Positions 34,109-49,784 of a stretch of 64,000 nucleotides of DNA are shown piece by piece. Within the stretch, counting starts at the first letter, position 1. Every line of letters starts with the position of its first letter. The stretch is taken from assembly GCA_020633465.1 (NCBI GenBank), contig JACKDN010000007.1, forward strand, positions 315,931 to 379,930, in the 5' to 3' direction. The notes under the pieces are model-generated. The model was not told the origin of the DNA, did not search any database, and saw only the letters and a list, made by a program, of their open reading frames with translations. Source of the stretch: Myxococcales bacterium (lineage in GTDB: Bacteria; Myxococcota_A; Bradymonadia; UBA7976; UBA1532). The translations under genes were made by a program, and so were the position numbers.

Positions 34109-36522
34109 CTACGGAGTCGGCTGGCGCACCCGCACCGGCGCGGTGAACGCGAAGGGGCGCGCCGGGCGGCCGACGGCCTCGCCCAGGTCGGCCTCGCCGT
34201 CGACCTCGGCCAGCACCCAGGACGCCCCGCTCGGCACGCGCAGCCGGTGCGTCTGGTCGAGCGCCCCGCGCCCCCTCAGCCGCACCGTCTGCACGGCCGC
34301 GCCGTCGACCCAGAGCCGCAGCACCGACGGCCGCGCCCAGGCCGGCGCGCGCACCCGCACCTCGGCCGACAGCGGCGCCGCCCCCGCGACCACCTCCCCG
34401 CCGGGCCGCGCCCCGCCGACGCTGAGATCGATCAGCGGCCCGAAGCTGACCACCACGTCGCCGGCCGCCAGCAGCGCCGACAGGCTCTGCGGATCGTCGC
34501 CGGGCTGCCCCCGCACCCAGGTGCCGGGCACGCCGCACGGCTGCCCGGCGACGGCGTCCGCGCCGCTGCCCCCGATGGGCACCACCGGCGCGCCCCGGTC
34601 GAGCAGGCCGCGGTAGTCCGCGAAGGCCGCCTCGACCGCCGCGTCGTTGCCGGGCACCGCCACCTCGAGCAGATCGAAGTCCAGGCTGAAGCCGCCGCGC
34701 GGCAGGCCCGGGGCCTCGGGGTCGAAGGCGAAGTGCGTGAAGTAGCCCCAGCCGGCCGAGCGCGGGTACAGCACCGCCACCCGCCCGCCGGCCACGCCCC
34801 GCAGGGCCGTCAGCGCGTCGAGGGCGCGCACGCCCGTCGGCGTCGGGGCCGATCCCACCGGCGCGGGCAGCGCGGCGAAGCGCCCCTCCTCGGGCGCCGA
34901 CAGGCCCACGCCCGGGTAGACCCTGGGCCCGCCGCCCTGCCGGCGCGGGGGCGGCGTCGCGCGCCCCTCGTCGGCCAGCACCACCGCGTCGACGCCCGCC
35001 GCCGCGCAGGCCGCCGCCCGGGCCGCGGGGGCCGTCGACGAGGTGGGCGACGCCCAGGTGCGCACGTGCGGATCGACCAGGCTCCACTCGGGCGCGTCGA
35101 AGGCGCGGGCCAGGCTGACGCTCAGCTCGGCTACGCCGCCCACGGGCACCTGCACGTCGGCCGCCGCCACCGCGTAGCGGGGCCCCGCGTGCACCCGGGC
35201 CCGGTAGCGCCCGGGGGGGACGACGTGCCGGAGCGCCCCGCGATCGGCGATCAGCTCGTGGCCCGCCGCCGGGAACCCGCCCACCGGTCCCAGCGTCGGC
35301 GTGGGCGTGCCGTCGACGCCCTCGAGCTGCACGCGCGCCGCGACCGGCTCGCCGGCCGCGTCGGTGATCTGCACGGCCAGCGCGCTCGGCGGCTCGAGCA
35401 GCAGCCGCACCTGATCCTCGTCGTCGGCGCCGAGGCCGAAGGTGACCGGCGGGCCCGGCCCCCGCCCGGGGCCCGAGGCGTACAGCGAGTAGGTGCCCGG
35501 CCGCGCGGTCAGGCGAAACAGGCCGCCGGCGTCGCTGCGCGCGCGGTTGACGGGCTTGCCGCGCGCGTCGAGCACCGTGATCCACGCGCCGGGCACCGTG
35601 CCCCCGCCGCGCTCGAGCACCTGCCCGGTGATCAGGCCGCGCACCACCTTGCGGCGCGCGTACAGCGCGTCGGCCGCGCCGGCCACGCCCGCGTCGGGCG
35701 AGGTGAAGACGTGCGTCTCGCCGACCACCGACGCCGCCGGGGCCAGGTACGTCGGCGTCGGCGCCAGCACCGCCCAGTCGCGGCCGTGCACCGCCGTCAG
35801 GCGCCCGGTGCCCGGCGTGATCACGAGGCTGCCCTGCGGGCCGTCGCCGCCCACCCAGTCGCTGCGCGTGCGCTGGCCGGCCAGATCGGTGCCCACCCCG
35901 GGCACGAAGGGCTGCAGGCCGCCCCAGGACACCAGGTGGCCCCCGCTCAGCTCGCGATAGTGGCCCCGCCCGCGGTTGTGCACGGCGCGCACGATGCGGG
36001 CGAAGCGGGCGTCGGGCTCGACGAGGTAGTCGACGGCCACCTCGACCTGATCGTCCTTGGGATCGGTGCCCAGGGCGCGGACGATGGCCACGCCGCCGGC
36101 GGCGCCGTCGTGGGCGACGAACACCGTGTGGAAGCGGGGCACGCGCGTGCCGGCGACGTCGAGCACGGGCACCATCTCGCCCAGCGCGTCGGCGCCGCGG
36201 CTGGGCACGACGGCGACGACGTGGCCGCCGCTGCCGCCGCTGGCCGCGCGGTGGCCCAGGCCCGCGACGACCACCGCCAGGTGGGCGTTCTCGACGACGA
36301 GGTCGCCGGGCCGCGCGCCGATGCCGGCCACCGTCTCGTCGTCGGTGGGCGTCAGGACGCGCGCCCGCGCTCGCCCGGTGGTCATCGGCGGCAGCTCGGG
36401 GGGGCGCTGGCGGGGGCCGCGTCGGGCGGCGGCGGCGCGGGGCCACGGGCGGCGTCGGCGGCGGGGCGCGCGCCGCAGCCGAGGGCCACGATCAGGGGCA
36501 GGATGAGGCGGGTTCGAAGCAC
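34109..36522 (-). CDS. Large surface lipoprotein, CehA/carboxypeptidase-regulatory-like, frameshifted near N-terminus
   Basis: The main frame (34109-36385) encodes a beta-rich protein with a transthyretin-like regulatory domain (about residues 245-310 of that frame; ITGQVLERGGGTVPGAWITVLDARG) and a C-terminal region resembling CehA/McbA-type PHP proteins. The metal motif, normally DLHVH, reads DPHVR, so it may be inactive. The frame lacks a signal, but the frame one base away carries a lipoprotein signal (LRTRLILPLIVALGC) starting at GTG 36522. It breaks at a run of seven C near 36400; adding one C gives one 804-residue lipoprotein. I annotate the repaired gene. It does not overlap its neighbours. 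Confidence 0.7.
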
Positions 36523-36664
36523 GGCCGCATCCTAGAGGGGCGCGCCGCGCGGCACCACCGTCCCGGTTGCCGCTCGCCGCGGCGATGTGCTACCTCGGCC
36601 GCTTCGGAGGTGGGGCGCTTCCGCGCCGCGTCGCGTCCGCATCGAACGCCGAGGAGAACGCGCG

Positions 36665-37414
36665 ATGTCCGGCCACAACAAATGGAGCACGATCAAGCAC
36701 AAGAAGGGCCGCCTCGACGCGGCCCGGGGCAAGCTGTTCACCAAGCTCATCCGCGAGCTGGTCGTGTCCGCGCGCGAGGGCGGCGGCGACGTCGACGGCA
36801 ACCCGCGGCTGCGCGCCGCGGTGCTCGCCGCGCGCGGCGCGAACATGCCCAAGGACACCATCGAGCGAGCGGTCAAGCGCGGATCGGGCGACCTCGACGG
36901 TGAGCAGTACGAGTCGGTCACCTACGAGGGCTACGGGCCCGGCGGCGTGGCCTTCTTCGTCGAGGCGCTGACCAGCAACCGCAACCGCACGGTCGCCGAG
37001 GTGCGGCACGCCTTCTCGAAGCACGGCGGCAACCTGGGCACCGATGGATCGGTGGCCTGGATGTTCGAGCAGAAGGGCTACCTCGAGGTGCCCAGCGAGG
37101 GCGTCACCTTCGAGCAGATCTTCGAGGCGGCCGTCGAGGCCGGCGCCGAGGACGTCGAGACCGGCGACGAGCTGTACTCGATCTACTGCGAGTTCACCGA
37201 CATGCACGAGGTGGCCAACACCCTGCAGGCCGCCGGCTTCGAGGTGTCGTCGCTGAAGTCGGTGCGGCTGCCCACCAACACCATCGACGTCGAGGGCGAT
37301 CTGGCCGACAGCACGATGCGGCTGATGGACTTCATCGACGACCTCGACGACGTGCAGAACGTCTACAACAACGCCGAGATCTCCGACGAGGAGATGGAGC
37401 GGCTCAGCTCTTGA
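36665..37414 (+). CDS. yebC: YebC/PmpR-family protein
   Basis: Protein of 249 residues of the widespread YebC (TACO1) family, which acts on translation of difficult peptides and/or as a transcription regulator. It starts with the family signature MSGHNKWSTIKHKKGR, has NMPKDTIERAVKR and YEGYGPGGVAFFVEALTSNRNRT, and ends in the long acidic DLDDVQNVYNNAEI. ATG 36665 follows GAGGAG. As in many bacteria it precedes ruvC; the ruvC start overlaps its stop. Confidence 0.93.
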   Translation: MSGHNKWSTIKHKKGRLDAARGKLFTKLIRELVVSAREGGGDVDGNPRLRAAVLAARGANMPKDTIERAVKRGSGDLDGEQYESVTYEGYGPGGVAFFVEALTSNRNRTVAEVRHAFSKHGGNLGTDGSVAWMFEQKGYLEVPSEGVTFEQIFEAAVEAGAEDVETGDELYSIYCEFTDMHEVANTLQAAGFEVSSLKSVRLPTNTIDVEGDLADSTMRLMDFIDDLDDVQNVYNNAEISDEEMERLSS

Positions 37415-38019
37415 GCCGATCGGGGCCCGGCGACGCCCTGGCGCCCGTCCGCGTGCTGGGCATCGATCCGGGCACGCGGCTCTGCGGCTGGGGCGTGGTG
37501 GCGCGCGTGGGCGGGCGCCTCGAGCACGTCGACAACGGGGTGGTGGTGCTCGACCCGAAGGCGGCGCTGGCCGACCGGCTGGCGCGGCTGCTCGAGGCGC
37601 TCGAGGGCGTGCTCGGCGTCTACCACCCGGACGCGGCGGCCTGCGAGTCGGTGTTCCACAACCGCAACGCGCGGGCGGCGCTGACGCTGGGCCACGCGCG
37701 CGGGGTGGCGCTGGCGGCGCTGGCGCGCAGCGGGCTGGCGGTCAGCGAGTACACGCCGCAGCAGGTGAAGAAGGCGGTGACCGGCAGCGGGCGGGCCGAC
37801 AAGGCGCAGATCCAGCAGATGGTGGCGCTGCGGCTGGATCTGCCCGAGCCCCCCCAGGCCGACGCGGCGGACGCGGTGGCGGTGGCGCTGTGCCACGCGC
37901 AGCACGGCGCCGTGGGCGTGGCGGGCGTCGCGCTGCCCACCGCGCCGCGCGGCGGGCGGCGACGCTCGCAGGCCGCGCTGAAGGCGCTGGTGACGCGCCA
38001 GGAGAAGGGGCGCACATGA
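37411..38019 (+). CDS. ruvC: Holliday junction resolvase RuvC
   Basis: Endonuclease of 202 residues that cuts Holliday junctions in the RuvABC pathway. The four acidic catalytic residues are present: D19 (LGIDPGT), E79 (ACESVF) and D151, D154 (ADAADAVAVALCH). The TTG start overlaps the yebC stop (TTGA); there is no better start downstream that keeps GIDPGT. The ruvA ATG overlaps the stop. The tail after residue 170 is longer and more basic than in E. coli. Confidence 0.92.
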   Translation: MSRSGPGDALAPVRVLGIDPGTRLCGWGVVARVGGRLEHVDNGVVVLDPKAALADRLARLLEALEGVLGVYHPDAAACESVFHNRNARAALTLGHARGVALAALARSGLAVSEYTPQQVKKAVTGSGRADKAQIQQMVALRLDLPEPPQADAADAVAVALCHAQHGAVGVAGVALPTAPRGGRRRSQAALKALVTRQEKGRT

Positions 38020-38606
38020 TCGGGCGGCTGCGGGGCAAGCTGGCGCACAAGGGCGTCGAGGGCGTGCTGATCGACGTGGGCGGCGTGGGCTACGAGGTGC
38101 ACTGCCCGCTGACGACGCTCGACCGGCTGCCGCCCGAGGGGCAGGACTGCACGCTCACGATCCACACGCACGTGCGCGAGGACCAGCTGACGCTGTTCGG
38201 CTTCGGCGACGCCGCCGAGCGGACGCTGTTCCGCTCGCTGACCGGCGTGTCCGGCGTCGGCCCCAAGCTGGCGCTGGCCTGCCTGAGCGGCATGGACGCG
38301 CCCACCTTGACCAACGCGCTGGCCGACGGCGACGTGAAGCGGCTGTCGACCATCCCCGGCATCGGCAAGCGCACGGCCGAGCGGCTGGTGCTCGAGCTGA
38401 AGGAGAAGGTGGGCCGATCGGGCATGCCCGGGCGCCCGGCGCCGACGGCGGGCGGGGCCGTGCTGGCCGATCTCGAGAGCGCGCTGTGCAACCTGGGCTA
38501 CAAGCCGAAGGACGTGGAGAAGCTGATCGCCGGGCTGGCGCAGGACGCCGCCGGCCAGAGCTTCGAGGCGCTGCTGCGCGAGGCGCTGCGGCGGCTGAAC
38601 GGTTGA
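38016..38606 (+). CDS. ruvA: Holliday junction DNA helicase subunit RuvA
   Basis: Junction-binding subunit of 196 residues. It has the N-terminal OB fold (MIGRLRGKL...GGVGYEV), two helix-hairpin-helix motifs (LTGVSGVGPKLALA, LSTIPGIGKRTAERLV) and the C-terminal RuvB-contact helices (LGYKPKDVEKLI, FEALLREALRRL). The ATG overlaps the ruvC stop (ATGA). A stem-loop lies in the gap before ruvB. Confidence 0.94.
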   Translation: MIGRLRGKLAHKGVEGVLIDVGGVGYEVHCPLTTLDRLPPEGQDCTLTIHTHVREDQLTLFGFGDAAERTLFRSLTGVSGVGPKLALACLSGMDAPTLTNALADGDVKRLSTIPGIGKRTAERLVLELKEKVGRSGMPGRPAPTAGGAVLADLESALCNLGYKPKDVEKLIAGLAQDAAGQSFEALLREALRRLNG

Positions 38607-38635
38607 GGCGCCGATCGGGGGCGCCGGTCGCGGAG

Positions 38636-38673
38636 CGTGGTCGTCGATCGGTTCGACCACGACGACGACCACG
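38636..38673 (+). promoter_or_regulatory. 11-bp stem-loop between ruvA and ruvB
   Basis: CGTGGTCGTCG (38636-38646) and its perfect complement CGACGACCACG (38663-38673) around a 16-base loop. The gap to ruvB is 106 bases, with no T-run. It could attenuate or end part of the yebC-ruvCA message, or bind a regulator. Confidence 0.4.
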
Positions 38674-38712
38674 CGAGAATGGACCTGGACAGGTGTACAG
38701 GGTGCGCCCACA

Positions 38713-39746
<1,034 letters not shown>

Positions 39747-39750
<4 letters not shown>

Positions 39751-40268
39751 GGCCGAGGACGCTGCTGCTGCCGCTCCTGCTGCTCGCCGGCTGCACCCCG
39801 GCCCAGGTGCAGGTGCGGGCCGCGCCGGCGGACGCGCTGGCTAAGGCCGAGGCCCGGCTGGCCGAGCGCGGGGTCGAGCTCGACGCGGCCGGCCGCCGGC
39901 CCGAGCGCCTGCGCACGGGCTCGTTCTGCTACGTCGCCCCGGATCGCACCGGCGCCTCGTGGGATCGCAGCTTCGCGCGGCCCGTCCCCGGCCCCGGCCC
40001 CTTCGAGATCGTCGGCACGTTGGACGAGCAGAAGGCCGCCGAGGATCGCTGCCGGTTCATCTTCCGGGTCGAGCTGACCGCCACGCCCGACGGCGCCGGC
40101 GGCTCGAACCTGCGCGCCGAGAGCCACTGGTGGCGGGTGCGCCCGGGCGCCTGCGCGCCGCAGGGTGATCCGCTGCTGGGCGTCCTGCGCTGCCAGTACC
40201 GCTACGTCGGCACCCAGCCGCGGGGCGACGTCGAGGCCTTCGTCTACGGCGTCGTCGAGGATCTCTGA
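39747..40268 (+). CDS. Hypothetical lipoprotein after ruvB
   Basis: Predicted lipoprotein of 173 residues; signal LLPLLLLAGC (Cys16). The mature part is beta-rich with four Cys (SFCYVAP, DRCRFIF, GACAPQG, LRCQYRY) that may pair. No family is recognised. The TTG start overlaps the ruvB stop (TTGA), so it is translated with ruvB, although it has no obvious link to recombination. It converges with the Ser/Thr kinase gene after eight bases. Confidence 0.68.
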
Positions 40269-40276
40269 CGCCGCGG

Positions 40277-41413
40277 TCAGCGCGCGAACAGCCAGGCCAG
40301 CGCGACCATCACCAGCAAGAAGGCGGCGCCCACGCTCAGCAGCCGCGGCAGCGGCCCTCCCGGGCGCGGCGCGGGCGTCGTCGGCGGCGCCGAGGGGGCG
40401 GCCGGCGCGGGCACGGTGTCGGCGGCGGCCACCTCGGGGGGCACCGCCGGCTGGGTGTCGCTGGCGCTCACCGGGGCCGGCGCCGCGGCGCGCAGGGCGG
40501 CCCGCACCTCGGCCATCGACGCGGGGCGATCGGCCGCGGCCGGCTCGAGCATGCGATCGATCAGGGTGTCGAGCGCGGCGGGCACGGTCGGCCGCACCGA
40601 CGACACCCGGGGCGCGCGCGTGTGCAGGCGCGTCAGCATCACCTCCTGCGGCGTGCGGCCGCCGAAGGGCAGGCGCCCGGTGAGCATCACGAAGGCGCAC
40701 AGGCCCGCCGAGAAGATGTCGCTGCGGGCGTCCACCTCGGGCAGCCCGCGCGCCTGCTCGGGCGACATGAACTCGGGCGTCCCGAACACCTTGCCGGTGA
40801 CGGTGCCGCCGACCGTGCCGATCGCCGGGTCGAGCACCTTCACGATGCCGAAGTCGAGCACCTTCAGCCGCGGCCCGTCCGGGCCCGACAGCACCAGCAG
40901 GTTGTCCGGCTTCAGATCGCGGTGCACCAGCCCCAGGGCGTGCGCCTCGACCAGCACGTCGCACAGATCGTCCAGCAGCCGCAGCGTGTCGACCACCGAC
41001 AGGGGCCCGCCGTCGCGCAGCAGCGCGGTCAGCGGCCGGCCGTCGACCAGCTCCATCACGAAGTAGGGCGTGCCGTCCTCGAGGGCGCCGCTCTCGAACA
41101 CCCGCACCGCGGCCGGGCTGCGCAGCAGCGCCGCGCTGCGGGCCTCGCGCCGGAAGCGCCGCATCGCCTCGTCGTCCTCGGCCACGCCGCGCAGCGCCTT
41201 GAGGGCGAAGGCGTCGCCCGCCCGGTCGACGGCGCGGTAGACGACGCCCATGCCGCCCGCCCCGATGCGCCGCTCGATGCGAAAGCGCCCCAGCACCGAC
41301 GCCCCGACCAGCGCGTCGTCGGGCCAGCCGCGCACCGGCACCTCGGCGCCGCAGTCCGGGCACCACTCGGCCCGCGCGTCGAGGTTCTGGTGGCAGCGGG
41401 TGCAGACGCGCAC
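40277..41413 (-). CDS. Zinc-ribbon Ser/Thr protein kinase, membrane anchored
   Basis: Kinase of 378 residues of the bacterial Hanks type. An N-terminal zinc ribbon (C4, C7, C18, C21) is followed by the kinase domain (about 33-290): P-loop GAGGMGVVY, Lys in FALKALRG, catalytic VHRDLKPDN, DFG loop DFGIVK and APE-like MSPEQARG. A low-complexity Ala/Pro region leads to a single C-terminal membrane helix (LLSVGAAFLLVMVALAWLFAR), so the kinase faces the cytoplasm. GTG 41413 is chosen because it directly precedes the zinc ribbon. FHA proteins at 15273-17935 are possible readers of its products (inference). Confidence 0.88.
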   Translation of the reverse strand: MRVCTRCHQNLDARAEWCPDCGAEVPVRGWPDDALVGASVLGRFRIERRIGAGGMGVVYRAVDRAGDAFALKALRGVAEDDEAMRRFRREARSAALLRSPAAVRVFESGALEDGTPYFVMELVDGRPLTALLRDGGPLSVVDTLRLLDDLCDVLVEAHALGLVHRDLKPDNLLVLSGPDGPRLKVLDFGIVKVLDPAIGTVGGTVTGKVFGTPEFMSPEQARGLPEVDARSDIFSAGLCAFVMLTGRLPFGGRTPQEVMLTRLHTRAPRVSSVRPTVPAALDTLIDRMLEPAAADRPASMAEVRAALRAAAPAPVSASDTQPAVPPEVAAADTVPAPAAPSAPPTTPAPRPGGPLPRLLSVGAAFLLVMVALAWLFAR

Positions 41414-41522
41414 CCGCCGGTGATACGCCAAACGCTCGCCGCCCGCCACCTGCGCCCCTTTTCCCCACCGGGCCGCTGTGCTACACGCCGACGGTCCGCC
41501 GCTGCACCCCTCGAGGAGGCCC

Positions 41523-42875
41523 ATGTTCGACAAGGTCCTGGTCGCGAACCGCGGCGAGATCGCCGCCCGCATCGTCGCCGCCCTGCGCACGCACGGCATC
41601 GCCAGCGTCGCCATCTACAGCGAGGCCGACGCCGACGCCCCCCACGTCCGGGCGGCCGACGAGGCCGTGTGCGTGGGGCCGCCGCCCGTGGCGCAGAGCT
41701 ACCTGGATCAGGACGCCGTCCTCGAGGCGGCCCGCGCGACGGGCGCCCAGGCCATCCACCCGGGCTACGGCCTGTTGAGCGAGAACGCGGGCTTCGCGCG
41801 GCGCTGCCGCGACGCCGGCCTCGTCTTCGTCGGCCCCACGCCCGAGGCCATCGAGGCGATGGGCGACAAGGCGCAGGCCCGCGCGACCGCGGCGGCGGCG
41901 GGCGTGCCGGTGGTGCCGGGCAGCGACGGCCCGATCGACGACGACGTCGCGGCGGCCGCGCTCGCCGAGCGCATCGGCTTCCCGGTGCTGGTCAAGGCGG
42001 CCGGCGGCGGCGGCGGCATCGGCATGCAGGTGGTCAAGAAGGCGGATCGGCTGGGCAAGGCCCTGCAGAGCTGCCGCGATCGGGGCCGCAGCAGCTTCGG
42101 CAACGACGCGGTCTACCTCGAGAAGTTCGTCGAGCAGCCGCGCCACATCGAGGTGCAGGTGCTGTTCGACGCGCACGGCCACGGCGTGCACCTGTTCGAG
42201 CGCGAGTGCAGCGTCCAGCGGCGCCACCAGAAGGTGATCGAGGAGGCCCCCTCCCCCTTCGTCGAGACGATGCCCGGGCTGCGCGCCGGCCTGACCGAGG
42301 CCGCCCTGGCCTGCGCCCGCGCCATCGGCTATCGCAACGCCGGCACCGTCGAGTTCATCGTCGATCCCGAGGGCCACTTCTACTTCATCGAGATGAACAC
42401 GCGGCTGCAGGTCGAGCACCCGATCACCGAGGCGATCACCGGCGTCGACATCGTCGGCTGGCAGCTGCGCATCGCCGCGGGCGAGGCGCTGACGCTGCAG
42501 CAGGATCAGCTGTCCATCGACGGCCACGCCATCGAGTGCCGGCTGTGCGCCGAGGATCCCGCCCTCAAGTTCATCCCGCGGCCGGGCCCCCTCGGCCGCT
42601 TCGAGCCACCCGCGCTCGAGGGCGTGCGCGTGGACGCGGGCGTGGCGTCGAACAGCCAGGTGACGCCCTACTACGACAGCCTGGTGGCCAAGCTGATCGC
42701 CCACGGGCCCGATCGCGCGGCGGCCATCGAGCGCGCCCGCGCGGGCCTCGACGCCTTCGTCATCGAGACGCTGACCACGAACCGCGACTTCCTGCGCGGC
42801 GTGCTGGACACCGACACCTTCGTCGCCGCCGCCTACGACACCGGCTGGCTCGAAAGCTACGCGAAAGGACGCTGA
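41523..42875 (+). CDS. accC: Biotin carboxylase subunit of acetyl-CoA/acyl-CoA carboxylase
   Basis: ATP-grasp enzyme of 450 residues that carboxylates biotin on the carrier protein. It has the N-terminal fold MFDKVLVANRGEIAAR, the ATP-grasp glycine loop KAAGGGGGIGM, ERECSVQRRHQKVIEE and the active-site EMNTRLQVEHPITEAITG. ATG 41523 is preceded by GAGGAGG. Three bases after its stop comes the carrier protein. No carboxyltransferase gene (accA/D or pccB type) is adjacent, so whether it makes malonyl-CoA or acts on another acyl-CoA is not settled. Confidence 0.9.
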   Translation: MFDKVLVANRGEIAARIVAALRTHGIASVAIYSEADADAPHVRAADEAVCVGPPPVAQSYLDQDAVLEAARATGAQAIHPGYGLLSENAGFARRCRDAGLVFVGPTPEAIEAMGDKAQARATAAAAGVPVVPGSDGPIDDDVAAAALAERIGFPVLVKAAGGGGGIGMQVVKKADRLGKALQSCRDRGRSSFGNDAVYLEKFVEQPRHIEVQVLFDAHGHGVHLFERECSVQRRHQKVIEEAPSPFVETMPGLRAGLTEAALACARAIGYRNAGTVEFIVDPEGHFYFIEMNTRLQVEHPITEAITGVDIVGWQLRIAAGEALTLQQDQLSIDGHAIECRLCAEDPALKFIPRPGPLGRFEPPALEGVRVDAGVASNSQVTPYYDSLVAKLIAHGPDRAAAIERARAGLDAFVIETLTTNRDFLRGVLDTDTFVAAAYDTGWLESYAKGR

Positions 42876-42878
42876 ACC

Positions 42879-43100
42879 ATGGCCGACGACATCAAGGCGC
42901 ACATCACCGGCACGGTCTGGAAGATCGAGGTCGCCGCGGGCGACGCCGTCGACGAGGACGACGTGCTCATCATCCTCGAGTCGATGAAGATGGAGATGCC
43001 CATCGAGGCGCCCTTCGACGGCACGATCACGGAGATCCTGTGCGCCGAGGGCGACGCGGTGCAGGAGGGCCAGGTGCTGGCCCGCATCGACGAGGACTGA
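42879..43100 (+). CDS. Biotin carboxyl carrier protein, minimal form
   Basis: Carrier of 73 residues that is just one biotinyl domain, with the biotin site K37 in ESMKMEM. It lacks the long Ala/Pro-rich N-terminal region of AccB (typically about 150 residues in all). Such short carriers usually belong to acyl-CoA or oxaloacetate-type carboxylases. ATG 42879 follows accC by three bases, so the pair is one unit. Confidence 0.88.
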   Translation: MADDIKAHITGTVWKIEVAAGDAVDEDDVLIILESMKMEMPIEAPFDGTITEILCAEGDAVQEGQVLARIDED

Positions 43101-43115
43101 ACCGCGCCGCCGCAC

Positions 43116-43136
43116 GCCAGCGCGCCCGACGCTGGC
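43116..43136 (+). terminator. Hairpin after carrier protein gene
   Basis: GCCAGCG (43116-43122) pairs with CGCTGGC (43130-43136) around seven bases, 15 bases after the carrier gene stop. No clear T-run follows. Confidence 0.4.
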
Positions 43137-43181
43137 AATCGCCCCCCCGCATCCCGGATACTGGGCCCAGCTTTCGGGGGG

Positions 43182-48358
<5,177 letters not shown>

Positions 48359-48366
48359 CCGACCGT

Positions 48367-48398
48367 GAACACCTCCGCCGGCGCGGGCGGAGGTGTTC
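48367..48398. terminator. 13-bp hairpin terminator between convergent genes
   Basis: GAACACCTCCGCC (48367-48379), loop GGCGCG, and perfect complement GGCGGAGGTGTTC (48386-48398), followed by TTG. It lies between the giant lipoprotein gene and convergent murD, eight bases past the TGA at 48358, and could stop transcription from both sides. Its place also supports 48358 as the real gene end. Confidence 0.7.
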
Positions 48399-48464
48399 TT
48401 GCCAACACCCCCTGACCGCGGATCCACGCCGCCCCCGCGGGCGACGGCGCCCTCACCGGCCGCG

Positions 48465-49784
48465 TCAGTCCGGCAGCGCGGCCACCGCCTGCTGGAACAC
48501 CTGCCCCCGATGGCTGTAGCTGCGGTAGGCGTCGAAGGACGACGCCGCGGGCGACAGCACCACCGACTCGCCCTCGCGCGCGTGCTCGGCGGCCTGCCGC
48601 ACCGCGTCGGCCATGTCGGCGGCGTGCGAGGTGGGCACGTGGCCGCCCAGGGCGCGCTCGGTGCGATCGGCCGTCGGGCCGGTGAGCACGACGTGGCGCG
48701 CGCGGCCGACCACCGCGTCGACGAAGGGCTTCAGGTCGAGGCCCTTCTCGTAGCCGCCGGTGATGACCGTGAAGGGCGCGGTCAGCGCGCGCAGGCCGGC
48801 CGCCGCGGCGTGCGGGTTGGTGGCCTTCGAGTCGTCGTACCAGGTGATGCCGCGGCGCACGCGCACCGGCTGAAGGCGGTGCGGCAGGCCGCGGAAGGTG
48901 CGCAGGCCGTCCAGCATCGCGGGCAGGGGCAGGCCGAGCGCCTGCCCCGCCGCCAGCGCGGCCTGCGCGTTGTACAGGTTGTGCGCGCCGGGGACGGGCA
49001 GCTCGTCGGCGTGCAGAAAGCGCGTGCCGTCGCCGGTGATCCAGCCGTCGTCGACGCCCCACCCCGCGGGCCGGCGCTCGGCGCCGAACAGCACGCGCCG
49101 CACGCCCGGCGGCGTCGGGAAGGCGGCGACGATCGGATCGTCCGCCCGCAGCACCGCCACGCCGCCCGGCTGCAGGTCGGCCAGCACGCGCGCCTTGGCC
49201 GCCGCGTAGGCGGCGGCGTCTCCGAGGAAGTACTCGGCGTGATCCTCGGCGACGTTGGTGATGATGGCCACGCGCGGGACGAAGCGCCCGCACGACCAGA
49301 GCTGGAACGCGCTGACCTCGGCCGCGATGATCCCGTTCGGCCCGACGTCGCGCACCCGCGCGCTCAGCGGATCGCCGATGTTGCCCGCGACCACCACCGG
49401 CCGCCCCGCCGCGCGCGCCACCGCGCCCACCATCTCGGTGGTGGTGCTCTTCCCGTCGGTGCCGGTGATGGCGACGATCGGCGCGCGCGCCACCGACGCG
49501 GCCAGCTCGATCTCGCTCACCAGCGTCACGCCGGCCGCCCGCGCCGCCTTCAGCGCCGGGGTGTGCGGCGGGATGCCCGGGCTGGGCACCAGCACGGTCG
49601 CCCCCTCGAGCACGTTGCCCCCGCCGCGCACCGCGACGCGCGGATCGAGGCCGGCCAGGTCGAGGCCGGTGCGCGGATCGCTCAGGATGACCTTCGCGCC
49701 CAGATCGGCCAGCAGGTTGGCCGCCGCCACGCCGCTGCGCGCCGCCCCCCACACCGCCACGCGGCGGCCGTCCCAGGCGATCAC
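48465..49784 (-). CDS. murD: MurD-like UDP-N-acetylmuramoylalanine--D-glutamate ligase
   Basis: Mur ligase of 439 residues that would add D-Glu to UDP-MurNAc-L-Ala. The order is N-terminal Rossmann (VAVWGAARSGVAAANLLADLGA), central P-loop ITGTDGKSTTT, NVAEDHAEYF and C-terminal TWYDDSKATNPHAAAAGL with FTVITGGYEKGLDL. It keeps the GKSTT and KATN motifs, but GTNGK is GTDGK and the usual DHLDRH is DHAEYF, so it is somewhat divergent. The GTG start overlaps the stop of the MurC-like gene (GTGA). Confidence 0.8.
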   Translation of the reverse strand: MIAWDGRRVAVWGAARSGVAAANLLADLGAKVILSDPRTGLDLAGLDPRVAVRGGGNVLEGATVLVPSPGIPPHTPALKAARAAGVTLVSEIELAASVARAPIVAITGTDGKSTTTEMVGAVARAAGRPVVVAGNIGDPLSARVRDVGPNGIIAAEVSAFQLWSCGRFVPRVAIITNVAEDHAEYFLGDAAAYAAAKARVLADLQPGGVAVLRADDPIVAAFPTPPGVRRVLFGAERRPAGWGVDDGWITGDGTRFLHADELPVPGAHNLYNAQAALAAGQALGLPLPAMLDGLRTFRGLPHRLQPVRVRRGITWYDDSKATNPHAAAAGLRALTAPFTVITGGYEKGLDLKPFVDAVVGRARHVVLTGPTADRTERALGGHVPTSHAADMADAVRQAAEHAREGESVVLSPAASSFDAYRSYSHRGQVFQQAVAALPD

